DNA of 42,921 bases, from NCBI GenBank assembly GCA_947630125.1, contig CANRGO010000009.1, positions 1-42,921 on the forward strand, given 5' to 3'. Shown one piece after another: positions 6,646 through 15,243 of this stretch. A program made the position numbers and the translations under genes. This DNA is from an uncultured Lachnospiraceae bacterium. Lineage in GTDB: Bacteria > Bacillota > Clostridia > Lachnospirales > Lachnospiraceae. The notes beneath the pieces were generated by a model. That model saw only the letters and a list, made by a program, of their open reading frames with translations. It ran no database searches and was not told the DNA's origin. Numbering within the stretch: the first letter of the stretch is position 1; each line of letters starts with the position of its first letter.

Positions 6646-8469
6646 TCATTTCACATCTCGAAATGCCATAAGTAGATTTTCTACTAACTGGACGAGGATG
6701 GAGGGGATTCTCTCTTCGTATATGGTCTCGCGGCACATGACTGGATAATCGGTTATAATTCCATCAACTCCCATGTTAACCAGCCGCTGTACATCACGTT
6801 TTGAATTTACAGTCCAGCAAAAAATTCGTTTTCCAGATGCATGTACTAATTGAATCAGCTCTTCGGAGATAAAGGTGGTATTAATTACAATGGTATCAGA
6901 AACATCATCCATTGCAAAGGAACCATAAGCAAAACGAGCCAGCAAACCAGTGGCAATGGATTTGTTCTTGGCATGTACGGCTTCGATGGTTTTTGCATGA
7001 AAAGAGGAGATAATCACATGTTGTTCCATGTTGTATTCTTCTACAATTTTAACAACTGATTCCGCTAAATCAATCTCATTATTATATGCAGGCTTCAACT
7101 CTATTTTCAAATCTATATCGGTTCCACATAATAACAAAACTTCTTGTAAGGTAGGAACCGTTTCATGCTGAAATTCCTTCGAAAACCAAGAACCAGCATC
7201 CAATTCCTTTACTTCATTTAGCGTCATCTTATAAATATAACCATCTGTATCCGTGGTACGCTTCGTGTTTTTGTCATGCATTAAAACAACTTCTCCATCT
7301 TTTGTAAGCTGTACATCGATTTCCACACGATCAGAACCCGCATCCATTGCGGCCTGTATGGCTGACAACGTGTTTTCTGGTGCCTTTGAGGATAAGCCAC
7401 GATGTGCAATCACTTCGGGAGCTGTTTCAGTGTAAACAGAGGTAAGTTTAAATTTACCATTTTGAAAAAATGTTTTTGTTGTGAGGGATATGAGTAACAT
7501 AAAAAGAAAAAAGAAAACAAGAGCAACCATGTACCTTCTATTTGGTTTCTTTTCTTTCGATTTTATATAAATCGAAGGATTTGAACCATTTTTTCTAAAT
7601 TCATATAATTTAACAGCAGCGAAAACACTGATAATACTAGTTAAAGTTGAAATAATATAGAGGCTGATGCTATTAATACTATTTAAAACAGTAAGTGCAT
7701 AGCCGTAAGCTGTTTCCCCTGGGTTAATTAAGGAAATGATGGTTGCCAGTACACCAATTAATAAAAAGTATGCAATCACTGGGAAAATCAGCCCAATCAT
7801 AAATAGAAAAACTAATATACGTAGATTTTTAAACCAATCCTTCATAAACAAGCGAAAGCCAGAAAGGAAGGCTTTTTGAAAGGGTATCTGATCTATGAAA
7901 ATGCTTGGATAAACGAAAATGCTTATAATCTTTAAAAGTAGAAGTAAAAAAAAGATAATTAAGAATACATTTTTTGTGTGATCCTTTAACATCTGATCCA
8001 GGTGATAACGATAATAAAGGGAGAAGAGTGTATACCAATGAAGAATTGGATACATAGCAATCACCATGATTTTACCAATATGTGTTTGTGCCTTTAAACC
8101 AGAATGTAAGGTATGAATGCTTCCTTTTAACAGACTTGCCAGCGTGTAAATCTTTTGGTCAGATGCCAGTGTAATTAGACTGACAGACTGAAACAAAGAA
8201 AGTAAGAGATGAAAACTTAAAAGCATAACAGATGGAATTATCACAAGTGGATTTGAGATAATTTGTTTCCAATTTCGATCGGTAATATAAAAATATCCAT
8301 TCATATTAAGAATCCACTGAAAGCATCTACTAAAAAGTGGGTAAATCAAAAAGCCAAGAATAATTTCGTAAAAGAAAACAAACATTACAGCCAGATTACT
8401 TTTTTTTCGAAATTCATTCCAGAAAAAATGTGGAAAACGAAAACGGAGGTAGTCAAGAAAATTACGCAT
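6646..8469 (-). CDS. Membrane-anchored glycerophosphodiester phosphodiesterase
   Basis: This 607-residue protein has an N-terminal membrane domain (residues about 1-335) with around eight hydrophobic segments. A C-terminal GDPD TIM barrel (about 350-590) follows. Catalytic motifs are VIAHRG with His356, PENT, then VEIDVQLTKDG and VLMHD, ending with GVDGIITDYP. The family cleaves glycerophosphodiesters into glycerol 3-phosphate and an alcohol. The membrane-domain version is common in Firmicutes and probably acts on phospholipid head groups or lipoteichoic acid at the outer face. A good AGGAG precedes the ATG at 8469. It is a single-gene unit, divergent from the alpha-galactoside operon. Confidence 0.9.
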   Translation of the reverse strand: MRNFLDYLRFRFPHFFWNEFRKKSNLAVMFVFFYEIILGFLIYPLFSRCFQWILNMNGYFYITDRNWKQIISNPLVIIPSVMLLSFHLLLSLFQSVSLITLASDQKIYTLASLLKGSIHTLHSGLKAQTHIGKIMVIAMYPILHWYTLFSLYYRYHLDQMLKDHTKNVFLIIFFLLLLLKIISIFVYPSIFIDQIPFQKAFLSGFRLFMKDWFKNLRILVFLFMIGLIFPVIAYFLLIGVLATIISLINPGETAYGYALTVLNSINSISLYIISTLTSIISVFAAVKLYEFRKNGSNPSIYIKSKEKKPNRRYMVALVFFFLFMLLISLTTKTFFQNGKFKLTSVYTETAPEVIAHRGLSSKAPENTLSAIQAAMDAGSDRVEIDVQLTKDGEVVLMHDKNTKRTTDTDGYIYKMTLNEVKELDAGSWFSKEFQHETVPTLQEVLLLCGTDIDLKIELKPAYNNEIDLAESVVKIVEEYNMEQHVIISSFHAKTIEAVHAKNKSIATGLLARFAYGSFAMDDVSDTIVINTTFISEELIQLVHASGKRIFCWTVNSKRDVQRLVNMGVDGIITDYPVMCRETIYEERIPSILVQLVENLLMAFRDVK

Positions 8470-8561
8470 TTTATAGGCTCCTTGTTTTTTAATTTTTTGT
8501 CATGAATCTTACTTGTATTTTACACTTTTTTTTCTGTTTTTACCATTGAAATATTGTTTTT

Positions 8562-8589
8562 TTGATAGGAAAGATAGATGTCTTATGCT
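8562..8589 (+). promoter_or_regulatory. Promoter of the alpha-galactoside operon
   Basis: TTGATA at 8562-8567 and TATGCT at 8584-8589 are separated by 16 bp, with AAAAT after the -10 box. It lies about 55 bp before the GH36 start. No clear LacI- or AraC-type operator was seen. Confidence 0.65.
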
Positions 8590-8644
8590 AAAATAAAAAT
8601 TAAGTATATAGTTTTAAAAATGGGGTAAAAAAAGGAGAGTTATT

Positions 8645-11035
8645 ATGATTTGGCAGGGGATAATTAAGGGGAGTCAAGGTTTTTTTATAGGAACGAAAAA
8701 CACAAGCTATTTATTACAAGTTACAAAGTTCGGACATCTGGAACATATTTATTATGGACCTGGCTTACAGAAGGCATATTTTTCTCAGGCACTTTATGAA
8801 GAACAAGCAGAATTAGAGGCATTATTTACTTCCATGGCACATAAGAATACGGTACAAACGGGATGCAGTGTAAATTACAGTAAGAGTAGTGACACCTATT
8901 CCTTAGAGCATATGTGTTTGGAATGGTCAGGAGTTGGAAGTGGAGACTATCGAAACAGTCCTTTAGAAATGAAGATGCCAAATGGAAGTTTTGTGCATGA
9001 TTTTATCTATCAAGACTATGAAATAAGAAAAGGGACGGTAACGCTTGAGGACTTGCCTTCAGCTTACGCAGACGAAGACAGTGCGACATCATTGCTTCTT
9101 CATTTGATGGATGAGACCAATGGAACAAAGCTTACCTTGATTTACACTGCTTTCGAACAAACAGATGTCATTACCAGAAGAGTAGTGATAGAAAATACAA
9201 GAGAAGAAACCTTGGTTTTAAGAAGAGCATTAAGCATGAGTCTAGACATTCCAAATCGAGACTATAGCATCACAACGTTTGATGGTGGGTGGATTAAAGA
9301 AGCTCATAAACATCAGCGTGAAGTGAGCCATGGTACGTTTGTGAATTCTTCCACCACTGGAAGCAGTAGTAACAAACATAATCCAGGCATTTTACTTTCA
9401 GAGAAAACTGCGACAGAGGATAGAGGTTATGTGTATGGATTTAACTTGGTTTATAGTGGGAATCATTATTCGGCCGTAGAACTTTCCGCAGATCAGTTAG
9501 TTCGTATCCAAATGGGAATCAATGGTCATTGTTTTGAGTGGGAACTTAAGAAAAACCAATGCTTTTCCACACCAGAAGTAGCAATGAGCTTTAGTGAAGA
9601 TGGCTTTAATGGATTAAGTCATCACTTCCATGACTTTATATCTGAGCATATTGTGAGAGGAGACTGGAAGAAAAAAGAAAGACCTGTAAAGGTAAATAAT
9701 TGGGAAGCCTTTTTCTTTGATTTTACAGAAAGCAAATTATTAAGTCTGGCAAAAAAAGCAAAGGATGTCGGAGTTGAACTGTTTGTTCTGGATGATGGAT
9801 GGTTTGGAGAGCGGAACTCGGACAAAGCAGGACTTGGTGATTATCAGGTTAATCGTAAAAAACTACCTTCTGGCCTGGATGGTTTTGCAAAAAAAATTGA
9901 AGACATGGGCATGTTATTTGGCTTATGGTTCGAGCCTGAAATGATTAATGAAGACAGCAATCTATATCGAGAACATCCAGAATATGCAGTTGTTATACCT
10001 GGGAAACCCCCAACCCTTGGACGAAATCAAATGGTTTTAAATCTTTGCAAAAAAGAAGTGCAGGATTATATAATCGAACAGGTTGGAAGGATTCTAGACC
10101 ATGCAAAAATATCCTATGTAAAATGGGATATGAACAGGCATATGAGTGATATATTTTCTGAAACCCTTGTAAATCAGGGAGAATTTTACCATCGATATAT
10201 GTTGGGGCTCTATCGCGTTCTTGGGGAAATTTTTTATACAAGACCACATATTCTTTTGGAAAGTTGTTCCAGTGGAGGAAATCGATTTGACTTAGGGATG
10301 CTTTGTTTCTCCCCGCAAATATGGACCTCTGATGATACCGATCCAATTGAACGACTTAAAATTCAAAGTGGACTTTCTTATTTATACCCACCATCCACAA
10401 TGGGAGCTCATGTTTCCAGTGCACCTCATCAGCAGACCATTCGGGAAACCACACTTGCAACAAGATTTAATGTAGCATCTTTTGGTTGTTTGGGTTATGA
10501 ACTTGATTTGAAAACACTGAGTCCAGTTGAAAAGAAAGAAGTAAAGGAACAAATAATTTTCTATAAGAAATATAGAAAAACATTTCAGTTTGGGGAATTT
10601 TCCAGAATTGAAAATATAAAAACCAACAAAGTACAGTGGCAGGTAAAAGAAAAGGATTCTAGTCTTTTGATTACTGGATTTTATCAAACATTGTCTGAAG
10701 CGTCAGAGGGCTTTGACTTACTTCGAGTTGAAGGTCTCCCATCTGAAGAAAAATACCAGGTAGTAACCAAGCCCCAAAGTATTTACATTAAGAAGTTTGG
10801 TGGTTTGGTGAAACATATGCTACCAATTCATGTGAAATCAGACGGATTAATTCTTAGAACAGCCAATCGATTATATTGCTTAGAGGAAGGTGTGGAACAC
10901 TATCTTACTTCAGGGGCAGCCTTAAAGCATGGAATTTTATTAGAAAATCAGTTTTTAGGAACAGGATACCAAAAGGAAGTTAGACTTTTAGGAGATTTTG
11001 GAAGTAATATATATGTAATAGAAAGGGTGCAATAG
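8645..11035 (+). CDS. GH36 alpha-galactosidase
   Basis: This 796-residue enzyme removes terminal alpha-1,6-galactose from raffinose-family sugars and melibiose. It has the usual GH36 layout: N-terminal beta-sandwich, central TIM barrel and C-terminal beta domain. Motifs seen are FVLDDGWFGERNSD, GLWFEPEMI, and VKWDMNRH with the nucleophile Asp495. WTSDDTDPIER near residue 564 holds the acid/base Asp, and LLESCSSGGNRFDLG precedes it. There is no signal peptide, so it acts in the cytoplasm on imported sugars. AAAGGAG precedes the ATG. The next gene is a GPH symporter, 48 bp downstream. Confidence 0.95.
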   Translation: MIWQGIIKGSQGFFIGTKNTSYLLQVTKFGHLEHIYYGPGLQKAYFSQALYEEQAELEALFTSMAHKNTVQTGCSVNYSKSSDTYSLEHMCLEWSGVGSGDYRNSPLEMKMPNGSFVHDFIYQDYEIRKGTVTLEDLPSAYADEDSATSLLLHLMDETNGTKLTLIYTAFEQTDVITRRVVIENTREETLVLRRALSMSLDIPNRDYSITTFDGGWIKEAHKHQREVSHGTFVNSSTTGSSSNKHNPGILLSEKTATEDRGYVYGFNLVYSGNHYSAVELSADQLVRIQMGINGHCFEWELKKNQCFSTPEVAMSFSEDGFNGLSHHFHDFISEHIVRGDWKKKERPVKVNNWEAFFFDFTESKLLSLAKKAKDVGVELFVLDDGWFGERNSDKAGLGDYQVNRKKLPSGLDGFAKKIEDMGMLFGLWFEPEMINEDSNLYREHPEYAVVIPGKPPTLGRNQMVLNLCKKEVQDYIIEQVGRILDHAKISYVKWDMNRHMSDIFSETLVNQGEFYHRYMLGLYRVLGEIFYTRPHILLESCSSGGNRFDLGMLCFSPQIWTSDDTDPIERLKIQSGLSYLYPPSTMGAHVSSAPHQQTIRETTLATRFNVASFGCLGYELDLKTLSPVEKKEVKEQIIFYKKYRKTFQFGEFSRIENIKTNKVQWQVKEKDSSLLITGFYQTLSEASEGFDLLRVEGLPSEEKYQVVTKPQSIYIKKFGGLVKHMLPIHVKSDGLILRTANRLYCLEEGVEHYLTSGAALKHGILLENQFLGTGYQKEVRLLGDFGSNIYVIERVQ

Positions 11036-11083
11036 ACATTATGAACTATTAAATAGAAGTAAACAGACAAGGAGAAGTAAAAG

Positions 11084-12472
11084 ATGGATAACAAACGAAA
11101 TCGTTATGCTTTTGGACTTGGAACAATTGGAAGAGATATGTTGTATTCTCTGGTTAGTATGTATTTGTTATTTTATTTAACGGATGTGCTTGAAATCTCA
11201 ACCAATGCATTATGGTGGATAACAGCGATTATGGTAGTCTGTCGTGTATTCGATGCATTGAACGATCCAGTCATGGGAGTAATTGTTGATAACACAAAAA
11301 GTCGATTCGGGAAATATAAACCATGGATCGCTATAGGAGCATTTAGCTCTGGTCTTATAACAATTCTCTTATTTCTTGATTTTGGTTTGACAGAAAGTAA
11401 GTTTATCCTTGTGTTTGCTTTTATTTATCTACTTTGGGGTGTAACCTTTACAATCAATGATATTAGTTATTGGTCCATGCTTCCTTCTTTAAGTTTGGAC
11501 CAGAAAATGAGAGAAAAAATTGGTGCATTTGCAAGAATCTGTGCCAATATAGGTTTGTTTTTCGTTGTTGCCGGTATTATGCCAATTACAAAAAGTCTGG
11601 GAGAGATTTTTGGAAGTCTGCAAAAAGGGTATCTGGCCTTTGCAATTATCATTGTCTGTGTCATGTGGATTGGGCAGTCAATCACCTTGTTCGGTGTGAA
11701 GGAACGGGTAACGACTAAGGAACAGGAACATACAACATTACGCCAGATGGTGGGTGTTATTTTTCAAAATGATCAGTTGCTTTACACAGCTATTTCCATG
11801 GCACTATTTATGATTGGCTATGTCACAACAACCAGTTTTGGTCAATATTTCTTTAAATATGCCTATGGAAATGAAGACATGTACCCTGTTTTTGCAGGAC
11901 TATTAGGGGTATCGCAGATATTGGCACTATTATTTTTTCCTTTAATTAGTAAAAAAATGGAACGGGCAAAATTTTATTTACTTTCCACAATTTTAGTAAT
12001 TCTTGGGTATGTTGTATTTTTCGTTGCGCCAGTAACAAATATGGCTTTTATTGGACTTGCTGGAGTACTACTATTTGTTGGAGAAGCATTTATTCAACTT
12101 CTGATGCTTATGTTTTTAGCAGATGCAGTAGAGTATGGTTTTTGGAAGTTAGGGAAAAGAAATGACAGCATTACATTTGCGATTCAACCTTTTATTAATA
12201 AAATAGGAGGAGCAATTGGTAGTGGGGTAGTAAGTGTCACCATAATTATATCTGGGATTAAAGATGCAAAGAGTGCAGTAGATGTTACAACAAAGGGTCT
12301 TTGGATTATGAAGTCTGCTATGCTGCTGTTTCCACTTATCTGTATTGTAATTGGTTATTTCATATATCGTTTTAAATATCGCATTGATCAAACGTTATAT
12401 AATCGTATTATTGAGGAGTTAAGAGAAAGGGGAGATTTCATTGAAGAAGATTTCGAAACCCCAGATCGGTAA
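11084..12472 (+). CDS. GPH-family sugar:cation symporter (MelB-like)
   Basis: This 462-residue protein has about twelve hydrophobic segments of the glycoside-pentoside-hexuronide family in the major facilitator superfamily. The diagnostic loop NDPVMGVIVDNTKSRFGKYKPWI-type motif is present near residues 60-85 and holds the cation- and sugar-binding Asp residues of the MelB group. AAGGAG precedes the ATG. Sitting between an alpha-galactosidase and an alpha-glucosidase, it probably imports melibiose, raffinose or a related oligosaccharide with Na+ or H+. Its 3' end overlaps the next gene by 32 bp, which points to translational coupling. Confidence 0.92.
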   Translation: MDNKRNRYAFGLGTIGRDMLYSLVSMYLLFYLTDVLEISTNALWWITAIMVVCRVFDALNDPVMGVIVDNTKSRFGKYKPWIAIGAFSSGLITILLFLDFGLTESKFILVFAFIYLLWGVTFTINDISYWSMLPSLSLDQKMREKIGAFARICANIGLFFVVAGIMPITKSLGEIFGSLQKGYLAFAIIIVCVMWIGQSITLFGVKERVTTKEQEHTTLRQMVGVIFQNDQLLYTAISMALFMIGYVTTTSFGQYFFKYAYGNEDMYPVFAGLLGVSQILALLFFPLISKKMERAKFYLLSTILVILGYVVFFVAPVTNMAFIGLAGVLLFVGEAFIQLLMLMFLADAVEYGFWKLGKRNDSITFAIQPFINKIGGAIGSGVVSVTIIISGIKDAKSAVDVTTKGLWIMKSAMLLFPLICIVIGYFIYRFKYRIDQTLYNRIIEELRERGDFIEEDFETPDR

Positions 12473-14339
12473 TCACTCAACGATTAAAGAAATATGCAGC
12501 AATCCGATTGGCCATGATATCGTAAAAAAATTATTGTTACAATTAAAGATGCAAAGTAAATGGATTAAAAATCCTGTTGTGGGTCTTATTCGTATTGGTT
12601 TTATAAGAAAGATTCTGAGAAGAAAAGTAGAGGATGGCTTTTTTGAAGCGTTTTTTCACTTGTTAAATCAAGAATTGACTCCATATAAAGGAACCAGTGC
12701 AGAAAACAGAGAAAAAATCTGGTGGAAGGAAGCTATTTTTTATCAGATATATCCTCGGAGTTTTTGTGATTCTAACAAAGATGGAATCGGTGATCTGGGA
12801 GGAGTTCTAGAAAAACTGGATTACTTAAAAGAACTTGGAGTGGATGTAATTTGGCTTTCGCCGGTTTATGACTCTCCAAATGATGATAATGGGTATGATA
12901 TACGGGATTATTTTAATATACTATCAGAATTTGGAACTATGGAGCAGTTTGACTGTTTGTTGAAAGCAATCCATGATAAAGGAATGAGACTTATTATGGA
13001 TCTGGTTGTTAATCATACTTCGGATGAACATCCTTGGTTTCAAATGGCACTTAAGGATCCACAATCGAAATACCGAGATTATTATTTTCTGAGAACAGAT
13101 CAAAATAACTGGACATCCTTTTTTAGCGGAAGTGCCTGGAATTATTATGAAGAGCAAAAATTGTATGGCTTACATCTGTTTTCTAAGAAACAAATGGATT
13201 TAAACTGGGAAAATAAGGAATTACGAGAAGACATCAAACAGATGATTCGATGGTGGCTTGCAAAGGGTGTGGATGGATTTCGTATGGATGTGATTAATTA
13301 CATTTCAAAAGAAGAAAATCTACCAGACGGGGACAAAACCATTGGTTCCCTGATGGGGTATTACGGAATCGAAAAGTACTTTTACGGACCCAAACTTCAT
13401 ATGTACTTACAAGAAATTAGAAAAGAAGCCTTTGAACCATTTCAGGCATTCTCTGTTGGAGAAATGCCTGGAATTGGACAGGAAATGGGAAAACTTCTTA
13501 CTGGTAAAAATCGAAGGGAACTGGATATGTTTTTTTCCTTTGACCATCTTGAAAATCCTGGTAAGGTTCGTTTTGATGACTATTCTTATGATTTAAATTA
13601 TTTAAAAGAGTATCTTATGGACTGGAATCAAAATTACTCCAGCGTTTGTCAGCTTAGCTTATTTTTTAATAATCATGACAACCCCAGATTTATTTCCAAG
13701 ATAACAGATGATTGTAGTCATCATAAACTCATAGCAAAGTTACTTGCAGTTATTCAATTCACTCAAAAGGGAACCCCTTTTATCTTTCAGGGCGATGAAC
13801 TTGGGATGACAAATAGCAAATTTCAACATATCAGTGATTTTCGGGATATAGAAAGTCTTAATTTGTATCAGGAGCTAGTGAAGGAAAAAGGTGAGGGGGA
13901 GGTTCTTCGGATTTTAAATGCAGGCAGCAGAGATCAGGGAAGAGGAGTTATGATCTGGAATGAACATCAATATGCAGGATTTTCAGAGAAGCAGCCTTGG
14001 ATTTGGCCACAGGAGCAACCTGTTGTAGCTTCAGTAGAAGAGCAGAAAAAAGATCAAAACAGTGTTCTTGTGTTTTATCAAGATTTATTACACTTCCGAA
14101 AAGATAACGATACATTGCTTTATGGGGATACTTATTTTTATGGAAAACATAAGAAAAATATATTTGCCTATCGCAGAGCAGATCAATCCAAAAGCTTATA
14201 TATTCATTGTAATCTATCGAAGCAGGAACAAATTTTTAAAACCTATTATCCTGTTAAAACCCTTCTATTTTCTAATTATGAAACTTTGAAGGCTGACAGA
14301 ATGAAACCCTATGAAGTAAGGGTTTATGATTGTGAGTAA
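12441..14339 (+). CDS. GH13 alpha-glucosidase (oligo-1,6-glucosidase type) with extra N-terminal domain
   Basis: From residue about 93 (WWKEAIFYQIYPRSF) this is a GH13 enzyme like oligo-1,6-glucosidases. It has catalytic Asp283 (DGFRMDVIN), Glu341 (SVGEMPG) and Asp413 (FFNNHDNPRF). The usual RTPMQW element is replaced by RGVMIWN, so specificity may differ. Residues 1-92 form an unusual basic, helical extension (STIKEICSNPIGHDIVKKLL, NPVVGLIRIGF). The start is a TTG with AGGGGAG eight bases upstream, inside the symporter gene; no better start exists before the GH13 core. It is cytoplasmic, and would cleave glucose from sucrose-like or alpha-1,6-linked products of the operon. Confidence 0.88.
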   Translation: MKKISKPQIGNHSTIKEICSNPIGHDIVKKLLLQLKMQSKWIKNPVVGLIRIGFIRKILRRKVEDGFFEAFFHLLNQELTPYKGTSAENREKIWWKEAIFYQIYPRSFCDSNKDGIGDLGGVLEKLDYLKELGVDVIWLSPVYDSPNDDNGYDIRDYFNILSEFGTMEQFDCLLKAIHDKGMRLIMDLVVNHTSDEHPWFQMALKDPQSKYRDYYFLRTDQNNWTSFFSGSAWNYYEEQKLYGLHLFSKKQMDLNWENKELREDIKQMIRWWLAKGVDGFRMDVINYISKEENLPDGDKTIGSLMGYYGIEKYFYGPKLHMYLQEIRKEAFEPFQAFSVGEMPGIGQEMGKLLTGKNRRELDMFFSFDHLENPGKVRFDDYSYDLNYLKEYLMDWNQNYSSVCQLSLFFNNHDNPRFISKITDDCSHHKLIAKLLAVIQFTQKGTPFIFQGDELGMTNSKFQHISDFRDIESLNLYQELVKEKGEGEVLRILNAGSRDQGRGVMIWNEHQYAGFSEKQPWIWPQEQPVVASVEEQKKDQNSVLVFYQDLLHFRKDNDTLLYGDTYFYGKHKKNIFAYRRADQSKSLYIHCNLSKQEQIFKTYYPVKTLLFSNYETLKADRMKPYEVRVYDCE

Positions 14340-14354
14340 ATATTAGGAGTAAAG

Positions 14355-14419
14355 AAAGCGTGGAGTACTAACCAATAGAGATATAATCTCTTTATGGAGA
14401 AGTTCTCACACGCTTTTTT
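14355..14419 (+). terminator. Terminator after the alpha-galactoside operon
   Basis: Outer arms AAAGCGTG (14355-14362) and CACGCTTT (14409-14416) run into a T tract. The loop holds a second perfect hairpin, AGAGAT-N3-ATCTCT, at 14377-14391. The branched shape is larger than a simple terminator. Confidence 0.7.
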
Positions 14420-14452
14420 AAGTTAATTCTTGTGATAAGTAGGATGTTTCAT

Positions 14453-14838
14453 TTATTCAGTAGAAGGGAATGCTTGTAAGGACAATACATTATCAGAAGT
14501 CGTAAAACTAATGGTAATCATAATTCCTGAACTATTGGCAGCACCATAACATAAGAGACGTTACCATCTTTGTACTTTGGAACTTGATTCATCAGATCGC
14601 CATCAGGTCATTCAGTAGAGCCAAAGGAAACTTCTTCCCCTTCTTTCGTTTTAAAGACAACCGTTTCTCCATCAATATCTACCTCTGTACCATCCTCAGA
14701 CTGGCTATTGATGATGCTTTCGGTAACTTGTTCGGATACTTTTTCGGATATTGAATCTAAGATACTTTTTCCACATCCACTGATTAAGATTGTTAGTAAA
14801 GCAAATACCAAATTTTGCTTATTTTTAATTGTTTACAT
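14453..14838 (-). pseudogene. Decayed small lipoprotein gene (DUF6591-like)
   Basis: Read on the reverse strand, the only nearby ATG (14838) is followed at once by TAA. The frame then gives a hydrophobic stretch with a lipobox (LLTILISGC), an amphipathic region (SISEKVSEQVTESI) and an acidic beta-rich part ending FGSTE. An in-frame TGA at 14608 follows, probably once Trp. Past it the same frame continues PDGDLMNQVPKYKDGNVSY. A frameshift is then needed to reach GAANSSGIMITISF and a final TAA at 14453. No ribosome binding site is seen. The layout (lipobox, EKVSEKxTE helix, DGE..V.F..EDG, GGTEWP) recalls the clostridial DUF6591 lipoproteins. Start loss, nonsense and frameshift together indicate a dead gene. 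Confidence 0.65.
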
Positions 14839-14850
14839 TTTTGATAACAT

Positions 14851-15081
14851 TTAATTTACATACTTTAGAATTGCAAGAATGAGTCCAACCAAACAATAGA
14901 TACCAAATAAGAAACTTACCAGTTGCACCAGTAAACCAATAACAGGTACAAATGATAAAAAGGCTAAAACAAAAGAAACTACGATGCTGGCAACAATATA
15001 GATAACGATCGCGATGATTAAGGTGTTTACCTGATTCTTAGTTACCTGATTATTAAGTGGAAAGTATTTATTTAAGTCCAT
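14851..15081 (-). CDS. Small membrane protein
   Basis: This 76-residue protein has two long hydrophobic segments (about residues 20-45 and 48-72) and a hydrophilic N terminus. A strong AAGGAGG precedes the ATG. It lies directly upstream of the decayed lipoprotein gene on the same strand, so the two may once have formed an operon. It resembles small membrane proteins of the DUF4870 sort only in general shape. Function unknown. Confidence 0.6.
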   Translation of the reverse strand: MDLNKYFPLNNQVTKNQVNTLIIAIVIYIVASIVVSFVLAFLSFVPVIGLLVQLVSFLFGIYCLVGLILAILKYVN

Positions 15082-15243
15082 CTTTAAGTCCTCCTTTCTT
15101 AAGTTCTTAAAATAAAAAATCTATTTCTTTTAAATTATGATTAGTAATAACTATTAAGACAAAATTATTATACAATTTATCGCTTTCATTTGCAATATAT
15201 GATAAAATAAATAAAACAAATCATCAGAAAGGTGGCAAATTGT

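Noticed and set aside
12149-12391. Reverse-strand ORF of 80 codons within the symporter gene
   Set aside because: It is rich in Cys, Asn and Tyr, has no ribosome binding site and lies fully inside a well-supported gene.
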